From the NCBI RefSeq assembly GCF_000827125.1, contig NZ_CP010311.1, forward strand, positions 992,001 through 1,056,000: a stretch of 64,000 nucleotides of DNA, written 5' to 3'. The position numbers and the translations under genes are program-made. The notes below the pieces were generated by a model. That model worked only from the letters and a program-made list of their open reading frames with translations, did no database searches and was not told the DNA's origin. Origin of the DNA: Geoalkalibacter subterraneus. Lineage in GTDB: Bacteria > Desulfobacterota > Desulfuromonadia > Desulfuromonadales > Geoalkalibacteraceae. Positions 31,527-39,120 of the stretch are shown here, in pieces; position 1 is the stretch's first letter; each line of letters begins with the position of its first letter.

Positions 31527-31648
31527 GTCGCACTGTATCTTCAGCCTTTGAATGACGGTCCGCCGGCGGTGGACAAGCGTGGGGATGATGGTTATCATGC
31601 GTTCACCTGTAAGACTGACACAATTCCCATCCCGTTGAGGACGCATTC

Positions 31649-32098
31649 GTGACAGAAGAATCCATCCCCGATGTGGCGACCCGCCTGAAAACCGGTTTGA
31701 GTGACGGATGGCGCACCAGCCTGAAACTGACCAAATGGGTCGTGCCCATTTACCTGGTGGTCGATCTGCTGAAACAGACCCCCGTTCTTGATCGGATGGG
31801 GGCCGTTTTTGCTCCCCTGATGACGACCTTCGGCCTGCCGGGAGAAACGGCCTTTGCCTTTGTCGCTGCTTTTACTCTCAATCTGTATGCGGCGATTGCC
31901 ATTCTGGTTCCCCTTGAGTTGACCTCATGGCAGATTACGCAGTGTGGCCTGATGATGGGGATCGCTCATAATCTTCTGGTCGAAGGGGGTGTTTTAAGCA
32001 GCACCGGCGCACGCGGCGGCCTGCTGACCCTGTGTCGACTCCTCTTGGCTGCGTGCTGCGGCTGGCTGATGTACCTGGTTCGGGTTCTGTCGGCATGA
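31649..32098 (+). CDS. Nucleoside-recognition (Gate) domain membrane protein, first half
   Basis: A 149-residue protein with about four membrane helices; SLKLTKWVVPIYLVVDLLKQ and NLLVEGGVLSSTGARGG are typical of Gate-domain proteins related to SpmA/SpmB and YjiH. Start is GTG 31649. Its stop overlaps the next gene by 4 bp. The two halves, each with a Gate motif, probably assemble into one transporter-like unit; substrate unknown. Confidence 0.75.
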   Translation: MTEESIPDVATRLKTGLSDGWRTSLKLTKWVVPIYLVVDLLKQTPVLDRMGAVFAPLMTTFGLPGETAFAFVAAFTLNLYAAIAILVPLELTSWQITQCGLMMGIAHNLLVEGGVLSSTGARGGLLTLCRLLLAACCGWLMYLVRVLSA

Positions 32099-32574
32099 TT
32101 GAGCTGTTTCTCGATAGTCTGCTGGCGGCCTGCCGACTGGGGCTGAAGCTTGTTCTCATCATCGTTCCGTTGGTCACGATTTTCGAGTTGGCGCGTTACC
32201 TGTCGTTTTTCCGGCGGGTGGGGCAGGGGGTCGAGCCGCTGATGAAGGGCATGGGTCTCTCTCGGAGTGCAGCTGCACCTTTGTTCACCGGGATTTTCCT
32301 CGGCATCGCCTATGGGGCCGGCATTATCATTCGCGTTGCGCGACAGAACAATCTTTCGCGGCGGGAGGTTTTTCTGGTCGGGTTATTTCTGGCAACCTGT
32401 CACGCCGTGATCGAGGATACTTTGATATTTGTCGTGATCGGGGGGGATTTCTGGGTCATGCTGGGGGTTCGTCTTGTGCTCGCCGTGTTTTTGACGGCGC
32501 TGCTGGCCTGGCTGTGGCCCAAGCCTGATCAGGCGGCCCCCGCAGGACACTCAGACGACAGGGCGGTGCCATGA
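32095..32574 (+). CDS. Nucleoside-recognition (Gate) domain membrane protein, second half
   Basis: A 159-residue protein with about four helices and a VEPLMKGMGLSRSAAAPLFTG core, the same fold as the gene before. ATG 32095 overlaps that gene's stop (ATGA), and its own stop overlaps the next start by 4 bp, giving a tight three-gene unit. A GTG/ATG further upstream at 32032 is unlikely because it would lie deep inside the first half. Confidence 0.75.
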   Translation: MIELFLDSLLAACRLGLKLVLIIVPLVTIFELARYLSFFRRVGQGVEPLMKGMGLSRSAAAPLFTGIFLGIAYGAGIIIRVARQNNLSRREVFLVGLFLATCHAVIEDTLIFVVIGGDFWVMLGVRLVLAVFLTALLAWLWPKPDQAAPAGHSDDRAVP

Positions 32575-32822
32575 AAATAATTCTGATCCTGTGTGGGGGC
32601 CTTTTCCTCCTTCTCGGTGGTCATGTGTTCATGGCGGGATTAGAGGACTACCAATCCGAGAGCGCGCGCATGGCCCGCCAGATCGGCAGTCGACTCAATA
32701 TCTCGCGACCGTTCTGGAATGAGCCGGGCGTGCGGGAAATGGCCATCGGCAGTTCGTCTATGGTGGCCGGGGCTGTTCTGCTGATTTTTATTGGCGGTGC
32801 GGGGCCGCGCCCCGGACCCTGA
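32571..32822 (+). CDS. Small two-helix membrane protein, unknown function
   Basis: An 83-residue protein with hydrophobic segments at about 3-25 and 60-78 and a charged middle. It is coupled by ATGA overlap to the Gate-domain pair, so it may be an accessory subunit. No family was recognised. Confidence 0.6.
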   Translation: MKIILILCGGLFLLLGGHVFMAGLEDYQSESARMARQIGSRLNISRPFWNEPGVREMAIGSSSMVAGAVLLIFIGGAGPRPGP

Positions 32823-32841
32823 TCCGGCCCTGCACTGGCTT

Positions 32842-32871
32842 TTGGCGTGAAACCACGCAATCTGATATGAT
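32842..32871 (+). promoter_or_regulatory. Candidate promoter for the TPR protein gene
   Basis: TTGGCG (32842-32847), 18-base spacer and extended -10 TGA-TATGAT (32863-32871). Start would be near 32878, about 115 bases before the TPR gene. Confidence 0.45.
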
Positions 32872-32994
32872 AGCGGATAAACTTTCATCGTATTTCATAA
32901 AAGAGGTCATCTTGCGGACTCAGTGTCTGAGGCCGCAGAGACCATAACAACAGTTTTATGCCGTCGAGAAATGGACGTGCGATCCGGAGCATGC

Positions 32995-34275
32995 ATGAAC
33001 GAAGAATTTGACGACCTTGAAGATTTTTTTGACCAGGAAGGATTCGATGACCGTCTGGAGCTGGCCCAGATGTCTCTGGATCAGGGGGATAGTGAAGAGG
33101 CCCTTGAGCTGGTCGAGGAGTTTCTTGAGGATCACCCCTTCGATGTCGAAGCCTTGAATATCTGCGCCGTTGCCGCGACCAACCTGCAGGATGAGGTCAA
33201 GGCGATGGCGATTTACCGCAAAGCGCTGCGGCTCGATCCGAAAAACGGAGCCATTCATCACAACTACGGGGTGCTGCTCGATCGCCTCGGACGTCATCGC
33301 GAGGCGCTGGATCATCTGCGTAAGGCGTTGAATTTTCAGCCTGATTTTCCTGAAGCTTATGTCAACCTCGGCAATGTTCTGGATGAACTGGGGGAGACGC
33401 CGGAAGCCCTGAAAATGTATGACGAGGCCCTGAAACGCCGCCCTGATTCCGCAGATGCGTATTTCAACAAGGGGCATGCTCTCAATCGCATGGGGCGCTA
33501 CGCCGAGGCCGAGGAATGCTTCCGGGCCGCTTTGGGCATGGAGCCCAATGACCCTGCCTGCCTCAATGGACGTGCTTTTTCCCTGGCCGGCCTGGGGCGC
33601 GATGAGGAGGCGGTTGCCTGTTACAACCGTGCCATCGGGCGCGAGCGCGGTAATCCCAACTATTTTTTCAACCGGGGACTGTCCCTGGTGCGCCTCGGGC
33701 GTTTTGAAGAGGCTCTCTTCGATTTTGAGACCGCCCTGGAAGCAGAACCCTCCTTTTTCGAAGCTCTCCTCGAAAAAGGCAATGTCCTCATGGAACTGCA
33801 GCGTTTCGATGAGGCGCGTGAAATACTCGAAGAGGCGGCACAGCGCGAACCTCTCAGCGCCGAGCCTCCCTTTTACCTGGCACTGCTGCTCGAACGTCAG
33901 GGCAATCGCGAAGCGGCTCTTGGTGCGCTAGAGGAAAGCCTGCGGATCGATCCGGACTCAATTCATACCCTCAACAACAAAGGCAGCGTTCTGATGGATC
34001 TCGGCCGCCTTGATGAAGCGATGACCTGCTTTGATGCTATCCTTGAACGCACCGATGTCTATCCTCTGGCCCACTATAACCGCGCCTGCATTTTTGCCCG
34101 TATGGGACGGACTGCTGATGCGGTCAGGGCTCTGTCCAGGGCCTCGCGCCTGGAACCGCATTTTCTGAGCGACGCACAGATCGATGCCGATTTCGACCCC
34201 ATTCGAGAGAAACCATCTTTCAAAAAACTGGTGTGCGCCCAAGCCGGTGAATCCACAGGACAGCTGACGTCATGA
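32995..34275 (+). CDS. Tetratricopeptide repeat (TPR) protein
   Basis: A 426-residue soluble protein made almost wholly of tandem 34-residue TPR units (for example AIYRKALRLDPKNGAIHHNY and SADAYFNKGHALNRMGRYAEA), after an acidic N terminus rich in Glu/Asp. There is no signal peptide. It probably scaffolds protein complexes; partner unknown. ATG 32995 has GGAG 5 bases upstream; an earlier ATG at 32923 lacks support. Confidence 0.85.
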   Translation: MNEEFDDLEDFFDQEGFDDRLELAQMSLDQGDSEEALELVEEFLEDHPFDVEALNICAVAATNLQDEVKAMAIYRKALRLDPKNGAIHHNYGVLLDRLGRHREALDHLRKALNFQPDFPEAYVNLGNVLDELGETPEALKMYDEALKRRPDSADAYFNKGHALNRMGRYAEAEECFRAALGMEPNDPACLNGRAFSLAGLGRDEEAVACYNRAIGRERGNPNYFFNRGLSLVRLGRFEEALFDFETALEAEPSFFEALLEKGNVLMELQRFDEAREILEEAAQREPLSAEPPFYLALLLERQGNREAALGALEESLRIDPDSIHTLNNKGSVLMDLGRLDEAMTCFDAILERTDVYPLAHYNRACIFARMGRTADAVRALSRASRLEPHFLSDAQIDADFDPIREKPSFKKLVCAQAGESTGQLTS

Positions 34276-34374
34276 CCCCGCCCGACGCTCTCGATTCCCG
34301 CCTCAAGGGGATGATTTGTGCCAGGATTCATGCTGGTCTGGCCGTAACTGTTCAACGTGCCCGAATTTTGGTCT

Positions 34375-34452
34375 CCAGCAAGGCGCGAGCAGCGCAGAAG
34401 CGCAGCATACATCAGTTAGGTGAGCATTTAAGCAGCACAGCAACGCCGCTGG
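34375..34452. repeat. Imperfect 78-nt palindromic element (candidate interspersed repeat)
   Basis: CCAGC (34375-34379) pairs with GCTGG (34448-34452), and GGCG (34382-34385) with CGCC (34444-34447). The inside is rich in GCGCAG/AGCA motifs. It resembles the dispersed palindromes found between genes in related genomes, but this is memory, not a search. A short coding frame (34272-34475), coupled by ATGA to the TPR gene, spans it and is probably not a gene. Confidence 0.4.
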
Positions 34453-34484
34453 CGGGCAAAAGGCGGGTGTGCTGAATACGTCAG

Positions 34485-34610
34485 GCCATGGCTTTTTCCA
34501 GTGTCACCGTCGTGACCAACAGCCTGCTGCTCAAGCGGCGGGCGGCCGATTTGCAGGAGCGCGACCATGTCGGTACGGAAACTTATGATCGGAGTGATCG
34601 GAGCCGGTGA
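34485..34610 (+). pseudogene. Remnant of a copper/heavy-metal P-type ATPase C terminus
   Basis: The frame from 34485 reads AMAFSSVTVVTNSLLLKRR, close to the AMAxSSVxVVxNxLRL end of CopA-type ATPases, followed by about 20 more codons to a TGA at 34608-34610. A stop lies only a few codons upstream (TGA near 34473) and no catalytic DKTGT or CPC motif remains. The remnant overlaps the next gene's start by 44 bp, as an intact copA might have. Confidence 0.65.
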
Positions 34611-35040
34611 GGCCTCTGAGCAGGCCCGGCAGTGGGCCTATGAAATCGGGCGCCTGATCGCCTGGCGCGATGCGGTTCTGGTGTGTGGCGGAATGGGTGG
34701 AGTGATGGAAGAAGCCTGCCGCGGCTGCATCGAAGCCGGCGGCCAGACGATAGGCATTCTACCCGGCGACCAGGCCGATCAGGGCAACCCCTGGGTCAGC
34801 CTCCCGGTCGTGACCGATCTGGGCCACGCCCGCAATGTCATTATTGCCCATACCGCCCGTGCCCTGGTGGCGGTGGAGGGCGAATACGGCACCCTCTCCG
34901 AGATCGCCATCGCATTGAAGCTGGGCCGACCGGTAACCGCCCTGGGAGGCTGGCGCGATATCCCCGGCGTGATGCCTGCCGTCACCCCGCGCGGCGCCGT
35001 AAGCTGGATCTTCGACCGCCTCGGTCGGAAGGATTCCTGA
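34567..35040 (+). CDS. TIGR00725 family protein (LOG/YpsA-like Rossmann fold)
   Basis: A 157-residue protein with MIGVIGAGEAS at the start, VCGGMGGVMEEACRG and ARALVAVEGEYGTLSEIAIALK, the motifs of the DNA-processing A/lysine-decarboxylase-like superfamily (TIGR00725). Function of the family is not settled. GGAG lies 7-8 bases before the ATG, inside the copA remnant. Its only conserved neighbour here is that remnant. Confidence 0.8.
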   Translation: MSVRKLMIGVIGAGEASEQARQWAYEIGRLIAWRDAVLVCGGMGGVMEEACRGCIEAGGQTIGILPGDQADQGNPWVSLPVVTDLGHARNVIIAHTARALVAVEGEYGTLSEIAIALKLGRPVTALGGWRDIPGVMPAVTPRGAVSWIFDRLGRKDS

Positions 35041-35049
35041 TCTCGAAAC

Positions 35050-35068
35050 TGTTCAGCATGGAAGCTGC
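35050..35068. repeat. Short dispersed repeat, copy 2
   Basis: Matches 28211-28229 at 18 of 19 bases. The downstream part that closes the hairpin in copy 1 is not conserved here. It starts 9 bases after the stop of the TIGR00725 gene. Confidence 0.4.
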
Positions 35069-35146
35069 GCCCCCGCGAGGTAGATGCTCCAGATCTTCAA
35101 CTGATCTGATTTCTTTCATAACGCAGTTCAAGGAGACTTACTGTTC

Positions 35147-36211
35147 ATGGCCCTCGACCTGACACACTCTCGGGAATTTTCTGAACAGTTTATCAGTTGG
35201 GCCCAGGGAAAAGGGCGGGTGCTGATTGTCACCCATGATAATCCCGATCCCGATTCTCTGGCCTCCGCAACCGCTCTGCGCCACCTGCTTCTGGTCAAGA
35301 ACGGACAGGACGCGGTGATCACCTTCGGCGGCATGATCGGGCGAGGGGAGAACCGCCAGATGGTCAGGGAACTGGAAATCAAGAGTTCCCCTATTCATTC
35401 CCTGGATCTCAATCATTTCAACGTGGTGTGCATGGTCGATACTCAGCCCGGCACCGGCAACAACTCCTGTCCCGAGGATCAGCCGGTTCATCTGGTCATC
35501 GATCATCACCCGGTCCGGGAGAACAGCCGCTGCTGCCGGTGGGTCGACATTCGCGAGGATTACGGCGCCTCCGCGACCATCCTGCATGAATACCTTCTCG
35601 CCCAGAAAATATCCATGAGCACAAAGCTGGCGACGGCGCTGTTTTATGCTATCAAATCCGAAACCCAGGACCTGGGTCGCGAGTGGTGCCGGGCTGACCG
35701 GGAGAGTTATCTGCAGCTGATTCCGCTGGTCAACAACCGGATTCTGTTCAATATCGTTCAATCCAAGGTTCCCCTGGAATATTTTCGTGTATTCAATAAA
35801 GCCATCAGCAATGCTCGCATATTCGAAGGTGTCCTGGTGTTCAACCTGTTTGAAATAAGCCATCCTGAAATTGTCGCCGAAATGGCCGATTTCCTGATGC
35901 GTGCCGAAGAAATTGATGTGGTGCTGGGCCTGGGAATTTACAAAAACAGCGGCGTCCTCTCCTTTCGTACCCAGTCTCAGGAGATCAACGCCGGGGAAGT
36001 GATGCGCCATGTGGTCGAAGGTTTCGGTACCGCCGGCGGTCACGGCATGATTGCGGGGGGGCAGGTGCCGGATCTGCCCGCCGACCCGGATGCTTTAAGA
36101 GATCTGGAAGAACGTCTGACGCAACGCCTTCTGGAGCGTTTGCAGCGCTCTCCCAACCATTGTGAAACATTGGTGGGATTTCAATCCATCCCCAGCCCGA
36201 GTAACATCTGA
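35147..36211 (+). CDS. DHH-family phosphoesterase (NrnA-like)
   Basis: A 354-residue protein with the DHH metal motifs in order: NPDPDSLAS, DTQPG, IDHHPV, and the DHHA1 GGHG near the C terminus. Such proteins degrade short oligonucleotides (pGpG and longer) or pAp in the cytoplasm. Which substrate it prefers cannot be read here. AAGGAGA lies 11 bases before the ATG. Its TGA (36209-36211) shares two bases with the IS target duplication, so the insertion left the gene intact. Confidence 0.85.
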   Translation: MALDLTHSREFSEQFISWAQGKGRVLIVTHDNPDPDSLASATALRHLLLVKNGQDAVITFGGMIGRGENRQMVRELEIKSSPIHSLDLNHFNVVCMVDTQPGTGNNSCPEDQPVHLVIDHHPVRENSRCCRWVDIREDYGASATILHEYLLAQKISMSTKLATALFYAIKSETQDLGREWCRADRESYLQLIPLVNNRILFNIVQSKVPLEYFRVFNKAISNARIFEGVLVFNLFEISHPEIVAEMADFLMRAEEIDVVLGLGIYKNSGVLSFRTQSQEINAGEVMRHVVEGFGTAGGHGMIAGGQVPDLPADPDALRDLEERLTQRLLERLQRSPNHCETLVGFQSIPSPSNI

Positions 36212-36218
36212 GTTGCTG
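36210..36218. repeat. 9-bp target site duplication, left copy
   Basis: GAGTTGCTG, repeated in the same orientation at 38994-39002, immediately outside the inverted repeats of the insertion sequence. Confidence 0.9.
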
Positions 36219-36235
36219 CAGTGCTGACGCATGAA
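36219..36235. repeat. Left terminal inverted repeat of the IS
   Basis: CAGTGCTGACGCATGAA, 17 bp, is the exact reverse complement of 38977-38993. Confidence 0.92.
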
Positions 36236-36369
36236 ATTCCCTACGCCGATAAACAGCGCTACTCCGGGGGGACTCTAAAATATTTTGTCGCAAAACAACC
36301 CTAGACAACGCTTCGGCTTTTCGCTAAGGTAGCGTGGCATGACTGTGATTTCACCCAGGAGGCTGCGCC

Positions 36370-37254
36370 ATGAGAGACGAGAGGAAGCAACTGGTTCACT
36401 GCGGGAGAACCATCGGACCTGAAGAAGTGGAGGCGATTCAGGAAACGGTTTCGACATGTTCAGGATTGAGCCGATTCGAACTGGCATTTACCATTTGTGA
36501 GCACCTGGATTGGCGCACCGCTTCGGGGAGTTTGAAGAGGGATGCCTGCCTGAAGCTACTGGAGAAGCTCGAACAGCAGGGATTGCTGAAGCTTCCGCGG
36601 AAGCGGACCATCGCCCCGGGAGCGGGGCTGAAGAAGCAGCCGAAGCCGACGCGCAGAACGGAGGCGACCACGGCGGTAAAAGGCAGCGTCGCAGAGATCG
36701 GACCGGTTCGGCTGGCAGGGGCGGACAGCAAGGATGCGGCCGATCTATGGAACGAGTATGTGAGCCGCTATCACTACCTGGGGTACACGCCTCCCATCGG
36801 CTGTTTCCAACGCTACTTCATCGAGAGCGAGAGGGGGCTTTTGGGGTGTCTGCTGTTTTGCGGCGCGGCGAAGTCGTTGCAGGAGCGGGATCGCTTTATC
36901 GGCTGGAGCAAGGATGAGCGACTGAGGAACCTGGGGTTCGTCATCAACAACAGCCGTTTTCTGGTGTTTCCCTGGGTACAGGTGAAAAACCTGGCAAGCC
37001 ACACCTTAGGGAAGGCGGCAAGGCGCATCGGGGACGATTGGCACAAACGTTGGGGATATCGGCCGCTGCTGTTGGAAACGTTCGTGGACCCTGAGCTTTA
37101 TGCAGGGACCTGTTATCTGGCAGCGAACTGGCAGTACCTGGGGATGACGACCGGCCAAGGTCTGGCGCGCAGGGGAAAGAGCTACAGCACGACCCCCAAG
37201 AAGATCTTCGTGAAGCCGCTTGCGGGAGATTTCCGCGGCGCGCTTTGCTCGTAG
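36370..37254 (+). CDS. DruA-family (DUF4338) protein within the IS
   Basis: A 294-residue protein whose C-terminal 190 residues are a DUF4338 domain: SRYHYLGYTPPIGC, RDRFIGWSKDERLRNLGFVINNSRF split around it, and LLLETFVDPELYAGTCYLAAN with WQYLGMTTGQG. The N-terminal 100 residues hold a helix-rich segment and a basic linker. DUF4338 is also the DruA domain of Druantia anti-phage systems, but no other Druantia gene is present, so it is more likely a transposition accessory protein here. AGGAGG lies 7 bases before the ATG. Function is unproven. Confidence 0.88.
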   Translation: MRDERKQLVHCGRTIGPEEVEAIQETVSTCSGLSRFELAFTICEHLDWRTASGSLKRDACLKLLEKLEQQGLLKLPRKRTIAPGAGLKKQPKPTRRTEATTAVKGSVAEIGPVRLAGADSKDAADLWNEYVSRYHYLGYTPPIGCFQRYFIESERGLLGCLLFCGAAKSLQERDRFIGWSKDERLRNLGFVINNSRFLVFPWVQVKNLASHTLGKAARRIGDDWHKRWGYRPLLLETFVDPELYAGTCYLAANWQYLGMTTGQGLARRGKSYSTTPKKIFVKPLAGDFRGALCS

Positions 37255-37272
37255 CAGGCAGGGGGTGGCGCC

Positions 37273-38802
37273 ATGGGCAAAGCGAGCCGCCGTGCGAACC
37301 GCGAAGAGATCAAGGCGAAGGCAAGGCAGAGAAAACGCGCGCAGAAGGAACTCGGACGCAAGCAGGAAGAAGAGGGGTTGAAGAGGGCCTCCCACGCCAC
37401 GATCGCCAACCGCAAGAGCGGCTATAAAAGCGTGGAGGAGGAGGGTCTTGCCCGCAACGAGGCGGCCTGGGAGCAGCTCAAGGTGTTTCGCGGCCAGTTG
37501 CCGGTGCTTTTGAGGCGATTGTCGGCGATACCGGATCCGAGAACCGCGAAGAAGACCAAGCACAAGCTATCCGTGCTGCTGATGTTGGGAATTCTGTCGT
37601 TCGTGCTGCAGATGGCATCCTCGCGGGAGGTGACCAGGGAAATGAGCCGTCCGATGCTCTGGGAGAACCTGAAGGCCCTGTTTCCCGAACTCGAAGAGAC
37701 CCCCCACCATGACACCCTCAAGAGGGTATTGTCACAAATCGAGGTGGACCAGATCGCGTCGGTACAGCTGGAATTGATCCGGAAGTGGATACGAAACAAG
37801 AAGTTTTCCCGATACTTGGTCAATAATTGCTATCCCGTTGCGGTAGACGGTACGCAGAAGATGGCGCGCGGCTGGCTTTGGGACGAAGAATGCCTGCAAC
37901 GCACGTTCAATAGAGGGCAGAGCGCGGAGCAGACGCAGTACTACGTCTATGTCCTGCAGGCGAATCTCGCCTTTTCCGGCGGGATGAGCATTCCCTTGAT
38001 GAGCGAGTTCCTGTGCCATACGCAAGGAGATTCGCACAGGAGCAAGCAGGACTGCGAGCTGAAAGCTTTTTATCGATTGGCTGCGAGGCTCAAAGAGGCG
38101 TTTCCGGCGCTGCGGATCATGTTGTTGCTGGACGGGCTCTATGCGAACGGGCCAGTCATGGAGCTGTGCCGCCGGAACAAATGGCAGTACATGATCGTGC
38201 TGAAGGATGACGCCTTGCCGAGCACGGTGAAGGAATTTCAGGCCCTGGCACGGCTTGAGCCGAAGAACCGGCATTTTCAAACCTGGGGCGGCAGGCAGCA
38301 GCGTTTCAGATGGGCAAACAGGATAGAGTACAGCTTCGGGGCGAACGGCAGGAAGCGGGAGATCGTAAACGTCGTCGAATGTCTGGAGAGCTGGCAAGAG
38401 ATTGGCAACCAGGGGTGCGACGTGGTGGAAAAGACCAGCCGGCACCTCTGGCTATCGAGTGAGCCCCTCGACCGATGGAACCTCCACGAGCGGTGCAATC
38501 TGGGCGCACGCTCGCGCTGGGGGGTCGAAACAGGCTTCCTGGTAGAGAAGCACCACGGCTACCAATACGAGCACTGTTTTAGCCATGATTGGAACGCGAT
38601 GAAGGGTTTCCATTATCTGATGCAATTGGGGCACATGTTCAACATCATGGCGAGGTATTCGGAAAAGATCGCCAGAATCATTCGGGAGACCGGGGTGCGG
38701 GGATTGATCCGCTTGGTACGCGAAACGATAGCGAGTCCGTGGCTCAATCAGGCGTGGATCCGCGAGCAGATTGCTGCCCCTTTCCAGTTACGGCTGACAT
38801 AA
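37273..38802 (+). CDS. DDE transposase of the IS
   Basis: A 509-residue transposase. A very basic N terminus (about residues 1-60) is followed by a domain like those of ISAs1/H-repeat proteins (IPDPRTAKKTKHKLSVLLML). The catalytic triad is complete: D192 (VAVDGTQ), D287 (LLLDGLYANG) and E419 (WGVETGF). There is no frameshift or stop, so the enzyme is probably active. It starts 18 bp after the DUF4338 gene and is likely co-expressed with it. Confidence 0.92.
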   Translation: MGKASRRANREEIKAKARQRKRAQKELGRKQEEEGLKRASHATIANRKSGYKSVEEEGLARNEAAWEQLKVFRGQLPVLLRRLSAIPDPRTAKKTKHKLSVLLMLGILSFVLQMASSREVTREMSRPMLWENLKALFPELEETPHHDTLKRVLSQIEVDQIASVQLELIRKWIRNKKFSRYLVNNCYPVAVDGTQKMARGWLWDEECLQRTFNRGQSAEQTQYYVYVLQANLAFSGGMSIPLMSEFLCHTQGDSHRSKQDCELKAFYRLAARLKEAFPALRIMLLLDGLYANGPVMELCRRNKWQYMIVLKDDALPSTVKEFQALARLEPKNRHFQTWGGRQQRFRWANRIEYSFGANGRKREIVNVVECLESWQEIGNQGCDVVEKTSRHLWLSSEPLDRWNLHERCNLGARSRWGVETGFLVEKHHGYQYEHCFSHDWNAMKGFHYLMQLGHMFNIMARYSEKIARIIRETGVRGLIRLVRETIASPWLNQAWIREQIAAPFQLRLT

Positions 38803-38818
38803 AAGAGGGTCAACCACA

Positions 38819-38952
38819 CCTATCGCCGCAGGCGAAGGGGTAGGTACGCCCTGAATCAGGGAAAACAGCACGTGAGAAGCTCCGCCCACCCTGGGGCAGA
38901 TGTCTCTGGGGTCATTCGGACAGCATTACGCCTCAAATTTCCCGCCGAGGCG
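38819..38952 (+). ncRNA. Structured non-coding 3' region of the IS (hairpins)
   Basis: After the transposase stop, three stems are visible: CCTA-TCGCC/GGCGA-TAGG (38819-38844), CCCTG/CAGGG with a 3-base loop (38849-38861) and a 7-bp ACGCCTC/GAGGCGT stem (38928-38953). They may only be end-binding or transcript-stability structures; calling them an RNA gene is speculative. Confidence 0.3.
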
Positions 38953-38976
38953 TTGAGCACAGGCGCGGGTCATCGC

Positions 38977-38993
38977 TTCATGCGTCAGCACTG
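38977..38993. repeat. Right terminal inverted repeat of the IS
   Basis: TTCATGCGTCAGCACTG, exact reverse complement of 36219-36235. Confidence 0.92.
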
Positions 38994-39002
38994 GAGTTGC
39001 TG
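38994..39002. repeat. 9-bp target site duplication, right copy
   Basis: GAGTTGCTG, identical to 36210-36218. The next operon's promoter begins 8 bases beyond. Confidence 0.9.
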
Positions 39003-39010
39003 AACGTAAA

Positions 39011-39040
39011 TTGACACTCCTCCGGACCTTGATGTATAAG
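39011..39040 (+). promoter_or_regulatory. Promoter of the amidase-rph-rdgB operon
   Basis: TTGACA (39011-39016), an 18-base spacer and TATAAG (39035-39040). Start near 39047, about 74 bases before the amidase ATG. It lies just outside the IS, so the insertion spared it. Confidence 0.65.
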
Positions 39041-39120
39041 ATTGTGCTTTGGTCTGCAAATGCCCCCTCCCTACAGGGGAAAGTGCGCATCCCGTTGCAG
39101 ATCAGGTGAAGGAGAGGTGT

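Larger units (their letters stand above)
36219..38993 (+). mobile_element. 2,775-bp insertion sequence carrying DruA (DUF4338) and a DDE transposase
   Basis: The element is bounded by perfect 17-bp inverted repeats (36219-36235 and 38977-38993) and a 9-bp direct repeat, GAGTTGCTG, on both sides. It encodes a DUF4338 protein and, 18 bp later, a 509-residue DDE transposase, both on the plus strand. Non-coding stretches of 134 bp (left) and 174 bp (right) lie between the genes and the repeats. The intact ends, matching duplications and open genes suggest a recent insertion. The IS family was not assigned with certainty; the transposase resembles the ISNCY/ISAs1-like group. Confidence 0.92.

Noticed and set aside
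34272-34475. A 67-codon frame coupled by ATGA to the TPR gene
   Set aside because: It reads through the palindromic element, has low-complexity composition and no recognised family; probably not a gene.
35090-35108. CAGATC...GATCTG hairpin before the DHH gene as terminator
   Set aside because: A 6-bp stem with a mixed tail; too weak to call.
36370-37254. A complete Druantia defence system
   Set aside because: Only the DUF4338 protein is present. It sits between IS ends with a transposase, and no DruB-E helicase or other partner is nearby.
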